Of a stretch of DNA of 64,000 nucleotides, positions 16,294 through 25,497 are shown in pieces. The position numbers and the translations under genes are program-made. The stretch comes from Robertmurraya korlensis NBRC 107688 (GTDB taxonomy: Bacteria; Bacillota; Bacilli; Bacillales; Cytobacillaceae). Position 1 is the stretch's first letter. Every line of letters begins with the position of its first letter. The stretch is from contig NZ_BCVH01000004.1 in assembly GCF_001591645.1 (NCBI RefSeq), forward strand, positions 124,001-188,000, in the 5' to 3' direction. The notes beneath the pieces are model-generated. The model had not been told where the DNA came from. It saw nothing but the letters and a program-made list of their open reading frames with translations, and searched no databases.

Positions 16294-16695
16294 ATGAGTG
16301 ATACATTAATCCGAGTTGGAACGACGTATATTCCGGTTTCAAATGTGGAGTACTCTGCTGACTGGTATGTTAATACGCTAAGTGCTGAACTTAGCTATCA
16401 AGACGCAGACAAAGCGATTATTAATTTAGCGAACCAAAGTTTTTTCCTGGTAAAGGCAGGAGAGAATCAAAGTTCTAACTTCTTTGACTATAAAGGAGAG
16501 AAGTGGTTCTCTGTCACCTTTGAGGTGGATGGGTTACATGCCTTACAGGAACTACATCGAAAGCTTTTAGAAAAAGAGGTACGGGTAGAAGAAATTGAAA
16601 ACCGGGGACATGCAGGAAGAAATTTTGTCCTTTATGATCCTGATGGAAATGCATTTGATGTTTGGAGCGAATTGAGTCCTACGTTTAATAGATAA
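16294..16695 (+). CDS. VOC family protein, operon partner of the phosphotransferase
   Basis: A 133-residue protein with a single VOC module: TYIPVSNVEYSADWYVNTL at the start and NFVLYDPDGNAFDVWSEL at the end. AAAGGAGAG precedes the ATG and the gap to the phosphotransferase is two bases, so the two are translated together. Members of this type include bleomycin-binding and fosfomycin-modifying proteins, but also many enzymes of unrelated metabolism; the resistance reading rests only on the neighbour and leader. Confidence 0.8.
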   Translation: MSDTLIRVGTTYIPVSNVEYSADWYVNTLSAELSYQDADKAIINLANQSFFLVKAGENQSSNFFDYKGEKWFSVTFEVDGLHALQELHRKLLEKEVRVEEIENRGHAGRNFVLYDPDGNAFDVWSELSPTFNR

Positions 16696-16741
16696 GTTAT
16701 GACCTGAAGGGGGTTAGAAAATAACTCCTTCAGGTCATAAC
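16696..16741 (+). terminator. Bidirectional hairpin between convergent genes
   Basis: GTTATGACCTGAAGG pairs perfectly with CCTTCAGGTCATAAC, a 15-bp stem. The U-tract is poor on both strands, but the position between two converging genes supports a terminator. Confidence 0.7.
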
Positions 16742-16775
16742 TATAATAAAAGGTACTCAGGAGACTTCCTAGTAC

Positions 16776-18323
16776 CTACAAGCCATATCTCTTCATCTTA
16801 TTATACAAAGTCACACGTGACCAGCCGAGCATTTTTGCGGCAGCCGATTTATTACCATATGTTTGGTGCAGGACTTTAGCAATTTTGGAACGTTCATCTT
16901 CATTCGTTTCTTCACGCAGGACATTAACGGTAGGCTGGACTTTGGTTTTAAAAAGGGCGGTTGGCAGTTCGGCAACGGTGATCATATTGTCATCAGCTAA
17001 AATCAGCATTCGTTCGACTGTATTTCTTAGCTGCCGAATGTTTCCGTTCCAAGGATAATGCATGAATGTGACCATCACCTCAGGAGCAACAACGGGAACA
17101 GGCTTGTCGTATTTAGCTGAGAATTCCTTTAAAAATAATTGAACGAGTTCAGGTAAATCCTCAATCCGATCACGTAAAGGAGGGAGGGGAACGACCACAA
17201 CATTTAATCGATAATACAAGTCTTCACGGAATAATCCTTCCTCAACCATATTTTCTAAATCCCGATTGGTCGCAGCGATAATCCTTACATCAATAGGAAT
17301 TGGTTCATTTCCACCTACACGGTAATATTGCTTTTCTTGTAACACGCGAAGCAGTTTTACCTGTAACTCCAAAGGTAGCTCACCAATCTCATCTAAAAAC
17401 AATGTACCATTCTTCGCAGCTCCGATTTTCCCGAGCTTGCCTTCCTTCACAGCGCCAGTAAATGCTCCTTTTTCATAGCCAAATAGTTCACTTTCAAAAA
17501 GTGCGGCAGGAATCGCTCCACAGTTCAAGTCCACAAATGGCCCCTCTTCTCGTGCACTTGCCTTATGAATCGCTTGTGCAAACAGCTCTTTTCCGACACC
17601 ACTTTCTCCCGTGATCATGACGGTAGCATCTGTCCGTGCAACTTTTTTTGCAAGGGTAATAGATGTATTTAGTGCTTGGCTGCGACCTTTAATTTTATAA
17701 AACGGATCATCAATTTCATTTGGTTCTATTTGACTTTCTAAATCCTGAATATAGGCAGCCGTGGTTGTTAACTCATCATTTAGTTTTACGATGTCAGTAA
17801 TATCACGTTCCACCGATATTCCACCTACAATCTCTCCATCACTAAGTAACGGGAGAGAGTTGATGAGTACGTGTACATCCTGTTTTGGCTGGTTGTATTG
17901 GCGAGTAACCGTGGAACCTTCCGTCAATGTTTTCATTAACACAACAGAATCTTTTTGAAAGAAGTTCGTAATCGGTGAACCAATGATCGCTTCAGCGGAT
18001 GTTTCGTAAAGTTCTTCCGCCTTTGGATTCCACGCAACGACCTGTCCGGAATGGTCGACGATCGTAATCGCATCATCGACCGCCTTTAGCAATGTGTTGT
18101 ATACATTGGACAAGCTCTTCCATTCTTGAAAAATCACTTCGAATAACTTATTCTTGGGAACGATACACACAGGATTACCAGTACTATCTACTAAAAGAAG
18201 ATCCTCTAATGCATGTATATCTGACAACCGAGCATGTAGGGGATAGGTTTGCATTTCTTCTATATAAATAGCTCCGTCTATCGGTTGGGAAAGAGATTGG
18301 AGAAGAATGTTTTTATTTATCAT
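16776..18323 (-). CDS. Sigma-54-dependent activator with PAS domain
   Basis: A 515-residue enhancer-binding protein. The N-terminal part carries a PAS domain (about residues 75-190, [24 protein letters not shown]). The AAA+ domain (about 215-440) has Walker A GESGVGKE, the sigma-54 contact loop GAFTGA and [12 protein letters not shown] as Walker B. A Fis-type helix-turn-helix ends the protein ([21 protein letters not shown]). AAAGGTGA precedes the ATG. It is divergent from putC, whose promoter is sigma-54 type with two upstream palindromes, so it almost certainly controls proline catabolism, as RocR-like activators do. The signal sensed is unknown. Confidence 0.92.
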   Translation of the reverse strand: MINKNILLQSLSQPIDGAIYIEEMQTYPLHARLSDIHALEDLLLVDSTGNPVCIVPKNKLFEVIFQEWKSLSNVYNTLLKAVDDAITIVDHSGQVVAWNPKAEELYETSAEAIIGSPITNFFQKDSVVLMKTLTEGSTVTRQYNQPKQDVHVLINSLPLLSDGEIVGGISVERDITDIVKLNDELTTTAAYIQDLESQIEPNEIDDPFYKIKGRSQALNTSITLAKKVARTDATVMITGESGVGKELFAQAIHKASAREEGPFVDLNCGAIPAALFESELFGYEKGAFTGAVKEGKLGKIGAAKNGTLFLDEIGELPLELQVKLLRVLQEKQYYRVGGNEPIPIDVRIIAATNRDLENMVEEGLFREDLYYRLNVVVVPLPPLRDRIEDLPELVQLFLKEFSAKYDKPVPVVAPEVMVTFMHYPWNGNIRQLRNTVERMLILADDNMITVAELPTALFKTKVQPTVNVLREETNEDERSKIAKVLHQTYGNKSAAAKMLGWSRVTLYNKMKRYGL

Positions 18324-18351
18324 ACAATCACCTTTACTAGTGTTAATGTGG

Positions 18352-18397
18352 TTTACAAAAATGTAAAGTCTTTACACATATTTTACAATACTGTAAA
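18352..18397 (+). promoter_or_regulatory. Two upstream activating sites, TTTACA-N4-TGTAAA
   Basis: Two identical inverted repeats lie at 18352-18367 and 18382-18397, centre to centre exactly 30 bp (about three helical turns), 43-88 bases upstream of the sigma-54 -24 box. They fit binding sites for a dimeric activator acting on both the promoter and its own gene. Confidence 0.82.
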
Positions 18398-18439
18398 CAG
18401 TCTGTACACGAAATTTTCAGATAATCGTGCATTTTTAAG

Positions 18440-18456
18440 TTGGCACGCTTCTTGCA
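18440..18456 (+). promoter_or_regulatory. Sigma-54 (SigL) promoter of putC-putB
   Basis: TTGGCAC-N5-TTGCA matches the -24/-12 consensus exactly, 36 bases before the putC start. Confidence 0.95.
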
Positions 18457-18491
18457 TATAAAATGGTATACAAACAAAGAGGAGGATTTTT

Positions 18492-20036
18492 ATGTATTCT
18501 TACAAACATGAACCATTTACAAATTTTTCACTAGAGGAAAACCAACAAGCTTTTAAAAAGGCTTTGGAATTAGTTCAATCACAATTAGGAAAAGAGTATC
18601 CACTAACGATTGGTGGTAAAAAAATTACAACAGACTCCAAAATCACTTCTTATAACCCTGCAAATAAAGAAGAGGTAGTAGGAACAGTTTCGAAAGCAAG
18701 CAAGGAAATTGCTGAAGAGGCAATGCAAGCTGCATTAATAGCATTTGAATCATGGAAAAATGTTGAGCCGGCTACTCGTGCAAACGTGTTATTCCGTGCG
18801 GCTAACATCATGCGTCGTAGAAAGCACGAATTCTCTGCTTATCTTGTAAAAGAAGCAGGAAAGCCGTGGAAAGAAGCAGATGCAGATACTGCTGAAGCTA
18901 TTGACTTTTTAGAGTTTTACGGAAGACAAATGAACGAACTTTCTACTGGTGTACCGGTTCAGAGTCGTGATGGAGAATTTAACCAATATAATTATATTCC
19001 ACTTGGTGTAGGTGTTATTATTTCGCCATTTAACTTCCCATTAGCAATCATGGCGGGAACAACAGTAGCTGCCATTGTTGCAGGAAACTCTGTTTTATTA
19101 AAGCCAGCTAATAACACACCTGTAGTGGCAGCAAAGTTTGTTGAATTAATGGAAGAGGCAGGACTACCTGAAGGCGTTCTTAACTTCGTTCCTGGTAGTG
19201 GAGCAGAAATTGGTGACTACCTAGTTGACCATCCAAAAACTCGTTTCGTATCCTTCACAGGCTCACGTGAAGTAGGGTGCCGTATTTATGAGCGCGCTGC
19301 TAAAGTACAACCTGGCCAAATTTGGTTGAAGCGTGTAATCGCTGAAATGGGTGGAAAAGACACCGTTGTAGTAGATAAAGATGCAGATCTTGAGTTAGCA
19401 GCAACATCGATCGTGTACTCTGCATTTGGTTTCTCTGGACAAAAATGTTCTGCAGGTTCACGTGCGGTTATCCATGAAGATGTGTACGACGTTGTGTTAG
19501 AGAAAGCAGTTGCTCTTACAAAAACTTTATCACTTGGAAACCCTGAAGATGTGAACACATACATGGGGCCGGTTATTGATAAAGCAGCTTACGATAAAAT
19601 TATGAGCTATATTGCAGTAGGAAAAGAAGAAGGCCGTATCGCTGCTGGTGGAAATGGCGATGATTCAAAAGGATACTTCATCGAGCCAACGATTGTGGCA
19701 GATGTAAAGGAAAAGGATCGTTTAATGCAAGAAGAGATTTTCGGACCTGTAGTGGCTTTCTGTAAAGCTCGTGACTTTGATCATATGATGACCATTGCGA
19801 ATAATACAGATTACGGATTAACGGGTGCACTTATTTCAAATAATCGTGCACATATTGAAAGAGCAAGAAAAGAGTTTCACGTAGGAAATCTATACTTTAA
19901 CCGTCCATGTACAGGTGCCATCGTTGGCTACCAACCATTTGGTGGGTTCAACATGTCAGGTACTGATTCAAAAGCAGGTGGACCAGACTATCTTGTTTTA
20001 CATCTGCAAGCAAAAACAACTTCTGAAATGTTCTAA
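18492..20036 (+). CDS. putC: L-glutamate gamma-semialdehyde (1-pyrroline-5-carboxylate) dehydrogenase
   Basis: A 514-residue aldehyde dehydrogenase of the RocA/PutC type, oxidising the second intermediate of proline (or arginine) breakdown to glutamate with NAD. Visible: [11 protein letters not shown], the nucleotide-binding SFTGSREVG, general-base Glu in AEMGGKD, and catalytic Cys in [19 protein letters not shown] precedes the ATG. It is followed by proline dehydrogenase, here in the order putC-putB, and driven by a sigma-54 promoter. Because the second gene is PutB, PutC is a better name than RocA. Confidence 0.95.
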   Translation: MYSYKHEPFTNFSLEENQQAFKKALELVQSQLGKEYPLTIGGKKITTDSKITSYNPANKEEVVGTVSKASKEIAEEAMQAALIAFESWKNVEPATRANVLFRAANIMRRRKHEFSAYLVKEAGKPWKEADADTAEAIDFLEFYGRQMNELSTGVPVQSRDGEFNQYNYIPLGVGVIISPFNFPLAIMAGTTVAAIVAGNSVLLKPANNTPVVAAKFVELMEEAGLPEGVLNFVPGSGAEIGDYLVDHPKTRFVSFTGSREVGCRIYERAAKVQPGQIWLKRVIAEMGGKDTVVVDKDADLELAATSIVYSAFGFSGQKCSAGSRAVIHEDVYDVVLEKAVALTKTLSLGNPEDVNTYMGPVIDKAAYDKIMSYIAVGKEEGRIAAGGNGDDSKGYFIEPTIVADVKEKDRLMQEEIFGPVVAFCKARDFDHMMTIANNTDYGLTGALISNNRAHIERARKEFHVGNLYFNRPCTGAIVGYQPFGGFNMSGTDSKAGGPDYLVLHLQAKTTSEMF

Positions 20037-20049
20037 TTGAATTCTGGCT

Positions 20050-20074
20050 CGGGCTGCACGTGTGTGCAGCCCCG
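20050..20074 (+). other. Strong intercistronic hairpin between putC and putB
   Basis: GGGCTGCAC-GTGT-GTGCAGCCC with no U-tract after it. It could stabilise the upstream message or tune the ratio of the two enzymes rather than end transcription. Confidence 0.65.
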
Positions 20075-20095
20075 ATATAATGGGGGAGAAAGAGA

Positions 20096-21010
20096 ATGAT
20101 CGAGGCGATTTCAAAAAATTTCTTTTTAAAAGTGTCTCAAAGCAAACCGATGAACAAAGCAGCTCGTAAATGGGGTCTTCGCTTTGGTGCAAGTCAGGTT
20201 GTAGCTGGTGAAACAATAGAAACAGCAATTGCAGCGGTAGGAGAATTAAATAAAAAAGGGATTGTAGCTACGCTTGACCATCTTGGTGAATTTGTTTCTA
20301 GTCGAGCAGAAGCAAGTGAAGCGACAGATTATTGTGTTCGTACGTTACATGCGATGGCATCTGCAAAAGTAGATGGAAATCTCTCTTTAAAGATGACACA
20401 GTTAGGCTTAGACATCGATAAGCAATTTTGCTTAGACAATATGAGAAAAATCGTCTCCACGGCAAAACAATACAACAATTTCGTTCGTATTGACATGGAG
20501 GATTCAACACGTACTCAAATTACGCTAGATATTTTAAGAGAATTACGCAAGGACTATGACAATGTGGGAACGGTGATTCAGGCATATTTATACCGCTCCG
20601 AACAAGACGTAAAAGACTTAGCTGGAATTCCACTTCGTCTCGTAAAAGGGGCATATAAGGAGCCTGCAGAAGTCGCTTATCAGGACAAAGAAGAAGTGGA
20701 CAACAATTACATGACCATCATTAAAGAACACCTAAAAAGTGGCAGCTATACAGCAATCGCTAGCCATGACCACAATATTATAGCTAAGGTAAAGGATTTT
20801 GCTAAGAAAGAAAACATTCCTACTAGTCAGTTTGAATTTCAAATGCTATATGGTTTTCGTAATGAACTTCAGCAAAGTCTTGTAAAGGAAGGCTACAAAG
20901 TTCGGGTGTATGTTCCATTTGGAAATGACTGGTTCGGCTACTTTATGCGTCGTTTAGCGGAAAGACCACAAAACATTGCGTTTGCTTTTAGAGGATTCTT
21001 CCTCAAATAA
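20096..21010 (+). CDS. putB: Proline dehydrogenase
   Basis: A 304-residue FAD-dependent proline oxidase of the short monofunctional type (B. subtilis PutB is similar in length). Visible motifs: VDGNLSLKMTQLGLD, RIDMEDS, LVKGAYKEP, IASHDHN, FEFQMLYGF and the C-terminal substrate motif YFMRRLAERPQN. It passes pyrroline-5-carboxylate to the upstream-encoded dehydrogenase. GGGGGAGAAAGAGA precedes the ATG. It is the second gene of the sigma-54-driven operon and ends at a terminator shared with the convergent ansR. Confidence 0.95.
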   Translation: MIEAISKNFFLKVSQSKPMNKAARKWGLRFGASQVVAGETIETAIAAVGELNKKGIVATLDHLGEFVSSRAEASEATDYCVRTLHAMASAKVDGNLSLKMTQLGLDIDKQFCLDNMRKIVSTAKQYNNFVRIDMEDSTRTQITLDILRELRKDYDNVGTVIQAYLYRSEQDVKDLAGIPLRLVKGAYKEPAEVAYQDKEEVDNNYMTIIKEHLKSGSYTAIASHDHNIIAKVKDFAKKENIPTSQFEFQMLYGFRNELQQSLVKEGYKVRVYVPFGNDWFGYFMRRLAERPQNIAFAFRGFFLK

Positions 21011-21024
21011 TGAGTGTAATAAGA

Positions 21025-21061
21025 GGAGAAGCGTGAATAGTGAATTCAGGCTTCTTTTTTT
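21025..21061 (+). terminator. Terminator of put operon, overlapping the end of ansR
   Basis: AGAAGC pairs with GCTTCT over about 18 bases, followed by TTTTTT. Confidence 0.65.
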
Positions 21062-21396
21062 ATGAACGTTTCCTTTGTAGTCATTTCTCTCTTCATTCGG
21101 GTAAAAGTAATAAAATCAATCAGCTCTTCCTTCGTTAATGGAGTTCCATCAAGTGTTAGTCCGTTATAGTCTTTATCGGTTAATTTTGTTAACTCCAACG
21201 ATGGTTCACTTCGCCCAAGAATATGGTCCACACTTGTTTCAAATAAATCAGCGATATCTGACAACGCCTGCAGAGAGGGTTCTCTGTACCCATACTCATA
21301 TCCTGCGTATGTACTTTTTGCGATTTCTAGACGATCTGCCGCTTCCTGCATCGACCACTTCCTACTTTTCCTCAAAGTTACTAATCGAGATAACAC
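21046..21396 (-). CDS. ansR: XRE-family repressor, AnsR-like
   Basis: A 116-residue DNA-binding protein. The helix-turn-helix is at about residues 11-45 (WSMQEAADRLEIAKSTYAGYEYG), followed by the typical DIADLFETSVDHILGRS. The start is a GTG with GGAGGAAG nine bases upstream. Length and divergent position to an L-asparaginase gene match B. subtilis AnsR, the repressor of ansAB, relieved by aspartate. The call rests on fold plus context. Confidence 0.85.
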   Translation of the reverse strand: MLSRLVTLRKSRKWSMQEAADRLEIAKSTYAGYEYGYREPSLQALSDIADLFETSVDHILGRSEPSLELTKLTDKDYNGLTLDGTPLTKEELIDFITFTRMKREMTTKETFIKKEA

Positions 21397-21467
21397 GGTT
21401 CATTCTTCCTCCAATGACTGTTTGTTTTGTTCATTATAGCATGTTAGTGAAAACAAGAATACAAAAA

Positions 21468-21548
21468 TGTACGCGAATTGAAAACATATATTGCTTTATT
21501 TAATGATTTTATTATAATAAGTTTATAATAAATTGCAAATCGCGTACA
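21468..21548 (+). promoter_or_regulatory. ansR-ansA divergent control region
   Basis: TGTACGCGA (21468-21476) and its exact inverse TCGCGTACA (21540-21548) bracket the region that holds the ansA promoter (TTGCTT, 16 bases, TATAAT at 21513-21518). They are the likely AnsR half-sites. Confidence 0.65.
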
Positions 21549-21572
21549 TATACGTAGAGGAGAAGAGAAACC

Positions 21573-22577
21573 ATGAAAAAAATATTACTGCTCGCAACTG
21601 GTGGGACCATTGCATCGTTAGAGGGAAAGGACGGATTGGTTCCAGGACTAGCTCCTGTCGACCTATTAAGCTACTCTTCGGATGTTTCCTTAGCAGCTGA
21701 TGTAACATGTGAGATATTAATGAATAGAGATAGCACGAATATGCAGCCGGAGCACTGGATCGAAATGGCGTCCAAAATTGCAGATACCTACGATCAATAT
21801 GATGGTTTTGTTATCACGCATGGTACCGATACACTTGGCTATACATCTGCTGCCTTATCCTATATGCTACAGGGCTTAAGTAAACCGGTTGTAGTGACGG
21901 GTTCTCAAGTTCCGATTAGTTTTAAAAGAACAGATGCCATTAAAAATCTAAACGACGCCATCTGTTTTGCTTGTGAAAACGTTGGTGGAGTTTATGTTGT
22001 TTTTGATGGACGAGTTATCATTGGTACAAGAGCAGTGAAAATGAGAACAAAGAGCTTTGATGCGTTTGAAAGTATTAATCATCCATACGTAGCGCAAGTG
22101 AAGGAAAACAAGGTGACATACTATTGGAGACCAGAGCTTAGCATTCAATCATTAAAACTAGATGTTAGTCTTTGCCCAGATGTGTTCGTGCTCACCCTTC
22201 ACCCCGGAACGAAGCCTGAGATTTTTGATTATCTTAAACAATTGTATAAGGGCATCATTATTGAAAGCTATGGAAACGGTGGGGTTCCTTTTGAAGAAAG
22301 AAGCTTGCTTCCAAAGATTAAGGAGCTGACAGAAGCTGGTGTTTCTGTACTTATCTCTACTCAGTGTTTAGAAGAAGGTGGAGACTTGTACTTATATGAA
22401 GTCGGACGAAAAGTTAGTCAATACAATGTCATCGTCTCAGGAGATATGAACAAAGAAGCTATTGTGCCAAAATTGATGTGGGCTTTGGGCCAAACGGACG
22501 ACCTGTCAGCGGTAAAAGAAATGATGGAAACGCCAATCTCGTATGATCTATCAGTGGAGTGGGGTCAAGAAGAGTGA
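21573..22577 (+). CDS. ansA: L-asparaginase, cytoplasmic type I
   Basis: A 334-residue asparaginase, converting asparagine to aspartate and ammonia. Both catalytic triads are visible: the first Thr in [10 protein letters not shown] (about residue 12) and the second in [14 protein letters not shown] (Thr-Asp about 88-89). There is no signal peptide, so the enzyme is cytoplasmic. GAGGAGAAGAG precedes the ATG. No aspartase gene (ansB) follows; instead a YitT-type membrane protein overlaps the stop codon. Confidence 0.94.
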   Translation: MKKILLLATGGTIASLEGKDGLVPGLAPVDLLSYSSDVSLAADVTCEILMNRDSTNMQPEHWIEMASKIADTYDQYDGFVITHGTDTLGYTSAALSYMLQGLSKPVVVTGSQVPISFKRTDAIKNLNDAICFACENVGGVYVVFDGRVIIGTRAVKMRTKSFDAFESINHPYVAQVKENKVTYYWRPELSIQSLKLDVSLCPDVFVLTLHPGTKPEIFDYLKQLYKGIIIESYGNGGVPFEERSLLPKIKELTEAGVSVLISTQCLEEGGDLYLYEVGRKVSQYNVIVSGDMNKEAIVPKLMWALGQTDDLSAVKEMMETPISYDLSVEWGQEE

Positions 22578-23419
22578 GACATGTTTTTCATTTCATCAGT
22601 CTACATGTGGGGATTGCCCTAGTAGCAATAAATATTCATTTTTTTCTAGCACCTAATCAATTTGCTGCCGGTGGGTTAGGCGGTTTAACCATTGTCATGC
22701 ATCACTTTTTTCCTAATGTCTCAATCGGATTATTGATGTTATGTTTTAATGTGGTGTTGTTTGGATTAGGATTTATGTTTCTTGGGTTTAGCTTTGGTCT
22801 AAAGACGATTTACTCAAGTTTCATGCTGTCATTTATGGTTTGGTTGTTTGGGGAGATTGTTCCTATGACACAACCTCTGAGTGAAGACAAGCTCATTCAA
22901 TTAATGGTAGGGGTACTCATAGCTGCCCTTGGCCTTGTTATAGTGATGAAAGAAGGAGCCTCTACCGGTGGAATGGACCTTATCGGTATGATCCTTAATA
23001 AATATTTTCCAATTGAAATTGGAAAAGCTGTGTTGTTTTCGGATATGGTCATCGTGCTTCTATCAATTATTGCTTTTGGAGTGGAAAATGGATTATATGC
23101 TCTGTTTGGAATTGTATTGAGAGGCGTCGTAATCGACTATTTGATTCAACAGTTTAGCTTAACGAAGGAAGTTGTTATTATTAGCTATAAATGCGATTTG
23201 ATTAAACATTTTATCATTGAAAATCTAGGGCGCAGTGCCACGGTGCATGAAGCAAAAGGAGTCTTTAGCAACGAGCAGAAGGAAGTCATAACGATCGTCT
23301 TAAAGAGAAGCGAGTTCCATACCTTGAAAAAATACATCAACGAAATCGACAATCGAGCTTTCATTAGCGTTCATAATATGAGTGAGGTTGTTGGGAATGG
23401 GTTCAAGAGTATTGTGTAG
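22574..23419 (+). CDS. YitT family membrane protein (DUF161 + DUF2179)
   Basis: A 281-residue protein with about five membrane segments in the first 180 residues ([52 protein letters not shown] and others) and the GG-rich [12 protein letters not shown] of the family. A soluble DUF2179 domain follows (about 200-280). The start is taken as the GTG at 22574, whose GTGA overlaps the ansA stop, implying translational coupling; a GTG at 22559 is an alternative. Function of the family is unknown. Coupling to asparaginase is unusual as far as I can recall. Confidence 0.85.
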   Translation: MRHVFHFISLHVGIALVAINIHFFLAPNQFAAGGLGGLTIVMHHFFPNVSIGLLMLCFNVVLFGLGFMFLGFSFGLKTIYSSFMLSFMVWLFGEIVPMTQPLSEDKLIQLMVGVLIAALGLVIVMKEGASTGGMDLIGMILNKYFPIEIGKAVLFSDMVIVLLSIIAFGVENGLYALFGIVLRGVVIDYLIQQFSLTKEVVIISYKCDLIKHFIIENLGRSATVHEAKGVFSNEQKEVITIVLKRSEFHTLKKYINEIDNRAFISVHNMSEVVGNGFKSIV

Positions 23420-23614
23420 TCGTAATTGGGATTTAGTGCCCCAACCAAACCCTGTTACATTCCTGAAATATATGTAACAAACAAAAAAGCAATCATTTTT
23501 TGAACCATTAAACCTGGTAATTTAATCCAATATAAAAGCGGTTAAACCCCGGTCTATCAACATATTGTGTCAATAAAAATTTTCTGTCCAATAATTGGAA
23601 CATGCATGGGTAGA

Positions 23615-23626
23615 TTACATCTGGTA
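23615..23626 (+). repeat. Shared upstream 12-mer, copy 1
   Basis: TTACATCTGGTA lies 36 bases before the hydrolase gene at 23662; the same 12 bases occur 45 bases before its paralog at 28846. Confidence 0.6.
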
Positions 23627-23661
23627 ACCTTCTTGTTATTGAAAGGCAAGGAGGTATTTTT

Positions 23662-24240
23662 ATGAATATTCTTAAAATGTTACTTGTTATCTCTACTCTA
23701 TCATTCACATTGCTAGGGTTCGAAACAACTTCGAGCGCAGCTAGTCATACTGTCTCTGTGAAAAGTGGAGAAACATCTTGGAAAGTAGTAAATAAGTCAA
23801 ACAACTCTGCTCTTGAATTAGTTAAAGTCAACCACGATAAATTTCCAACATTATATAAAGAGGAAATCAATGTTTCAGATCAGGACAAAGAGTTAATGGC
23901 TCGACTCGTAAGTGCGGAAGCAAAGGGGGAGCCATACGAGGGGAAAGTAGCAGTTGCGGAAGTGATTATTAATCGTGTAGAGCATGATCAATTCCCTGAT
24001 ACTGTTGAGGATGTTGTATATGAGCGTGTTTCTGGTACGTATGCATTTTCTCCTGTAAAAAATGGAGAGATTAACAAGCCAGCGGATGAAGAATCAATTG
24101 AAGCTGTGGAACAAGCAATAGATTCTATTGAAAGTGGCACAGAGGCAGTCTATTTTTACAATCCAGATATCGCAACGGATAGATGGATTTTATCAAGGCA
24201 TGTTACTGAAACCATCGGTAACCACCGATTTGCAATCTAA
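23662..24240 (+). CDS. Secreted cell-wall hydrolase (SleB/CwlJ fold) with degenerate LysM
   Basis: A 192-residue secreted protein. It has a signal peptide (residues 1-27, MNILKMLLVISTLSF..., ASA-type cleavage), then a worn LysM-like segment (HTVSVKSGETSWKVVNKSNNSALELVKVN). The Hydrolase_2 domain (about 75-192) has the probable catalytic Glu in RLVSAEAKGEPYEGKVAV, then INRVEHDQFP and the C-terminal GNHRFA. AAGGAGG precedes the ATG. Homologs are spore-cortex or peptidoglycan hydrolases. It is paralogous to the gene at 28846, which has an intact LysM. Confidence 0.85.
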   Translation: MNILKMLLVISTLSFTLLGFETTSSAASHTVSVKSGETSWKVVNKSNNSALELVKVNHDKFPTLYKEEINVSDQDKELMARLVSAEAKGEPYEGKVAVAEVIINRVEHDQFPDTVEDVVYERVSGTYAFSPVKNGEINKPADEESIEAVEQAIDSIESGTEAVYFYNPDIATDRWILSRHVTETIGNHRFAI

Positions 24241-24268
24241 AAACCAGGGATAATCCCTGGTTTTTGTT
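24240..24268 (+). terminator. Bidirectional terminator
   Basis: AAAACCAGGGAT pairs with ATCCCTGGTTTT, then TTGTTTT; A-rich on the other side too. It serves both converging genes. Confidence 0.85.
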
Positions 24269-24269
24269 T

Positions 24270-25097
24270 TTACTGAATAAAAAATGGCTTTAACGCTTGT
24301 TGTAATGTACCTAATGTTTGTGTCTTCTTATAAAAAGCTGAATTGTCTAGATGAATCATTTTTTTAACAACCTCGGCACGTAAACCAGTGATAATTGAAT
24401 GGCAACCCATCATGGACGTACCATCGATGATTTTCATAAGATGATCAATCACGTCAGGTTCCATATCGCCAATACCGGATAAATCAATAATTAGTGTTTG
24501 GATACGAAGTCTTCCAATCTCTGTTAATACCTTTTCTTCTAATATATGTGTACGGAATGAGTCTACAGTTCCGATTAAGGGTAAAATACAAACAGAAGCA
24601 GTAATTGGAATGATAGGTACAGACAAATTTTCAACTAATTTTCGTTGAGCGATAATGAGGGAATCTTTGTATTTTGAATAGCTTATAAAAAAAGCATTTA
24701 GAAACTGGTCGACTCGGTTATTGATTTGAAGCTCTAGCTGAAAAATATTATCCAACTCGTAGCTTTTAGAAAGAAGGTTAAACGACTGAATAAATTTCCA
24801 AAGTGTTCTTCGTATAGCTTGAATCCACTCTAGTTTGAAGGACAATTCGATAGAATACGTAGCCCAGACAATTCCTTCTTGCTTGGCAAAAGATTGAAGT
24901 GCTTCCTCATTTCCATCGATAATATCCATTACTAACTTTTGTGCGTTCGAAACTAGGTTGATATTTCCAATCCTGAGTATTTCATCAATTTTATCTTTTA
25001 CATTAACAGCTTCTAAAAGAAGTGAATTCTTAAATTTCTCGTTATTTTCTTCAATAAAGTGTTTTAAGTTAAATGAAGTTTGATATGTAAATTCCAT
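24270..25097 (-). CDS. RsbR-like STAS-domain protein
   Basis: A 275-residue protein with an all-helical N-terminal part (about 1-150) and a C-terminal STAS domain (about 160-270: LVENLSVPIIPI, TLIIDLSGIGDMEPDVIDHLM, CHSIITGLRAEVVKKM). This is the layout of RsbR co-antagonists of the sigma-B stressosome. The ATG at 25097 has GGGGGAC upstream. The two threonines phosphorylated in B. subtilis RsbR appear to be replaced, by Pro in GDMEPD and by Lys in AEVVKK (my alignment by eye). It lies divergent from a c-di-GMP gene and outside any rsb operon. Confidence 0.8.
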   Translation of the reverse strand: MEFTYQTSFNLKHFIEENNEKFKNSLLLEAVNVKDKIDEILRIGNINLVSNAQKLVMDIIDGNEEALQSFAKQEGIVWATYSIELSFKLEWIQAIRRTLWKFIQSFNLLSKSYELDNIFQLELQINNRVDQFLNAFFISYSKYKDSLIIAQRKLVENLSVPIIPITASVCILPLIGTVDSFRTHILEEKVLTEIGRLRIQTLIIDLSGIGDMEPDVIDHLMKIIDGTSMMGCHSIITGLRAEVVKKMIHLDNSAFYKKTQTLGTLQQALKPFFIQ

Positions 25098-25303
25098 GAA
25101 AATGTCCCCCTTTTTGCAGATCCCCAAAAAATTAATACCCAAAATATATATGTGATAAACCTAAAATTAACATTTTTTTGTAGATGAGGTATAGGTAAAA
25201 TGAATGATTTGAAATGAAAAACTGTGACTTTTATCATATCTATCGACTAATTCCGACAAATATTCTATAATTAGTTTGCTAAAATATAGGTACAATTGAA
25301 AAA

Positions 25304-25378
25304 GGCAAACTCATTGAAAGGTGGGGACGCAAAGCTACAGATCTAAGGTTCAACTAGAACTATGATGGCTGAGTTGCC
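25304..25378 (+). ncRNA. Cyclic-di-GMP-I (GEMM-I) riboswitch
   Basis: P1 is GGCAA with TTGCC; inside are the hallmark GGACGCAAAGC, ACAGATCTAAGG and an ATGATGGC-type turn before GAGTTGCC. A promoter TCGACT-17-TATAAT ends at 25271, so RNA would start some 25 bases upstream. It precedes a GGDEF-EAL gene, which makes and/or breaks the ligand. Confidence 0.93.
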
Positions 25379-25392
25379 AAGGGAATAACCGG

Positions 25393-25427
25393 AAGACCTA
25401 TCTCCCTTTGGATATAGGTCTTTTTTC
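25393..25427 (+). terminator. Terminator of the c-di-GMP riboswitch
   Basis: AAGACCTAT pairs with ATAGGTCTT, then TTTT. It lies 15 bases after the aptamer, so it is the likely expression platform. Which ligand state favours it cannot be settled by eye. Confidence 0.88.
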
Positions 25428-25497
25428 TATTTTCAAAGTGTAGATCAACAGACCTTTTACTTTAATAAAAGAAATATAACTAAAGAAGGTAATGATC

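Noticed and set aside
25304..25427. Cobalamin or other riboswitch
   Set aside because: The GGACGCAAAGC core and GGCAA/TTGCC stem are diagnostic of the c-di-GMP-I class.
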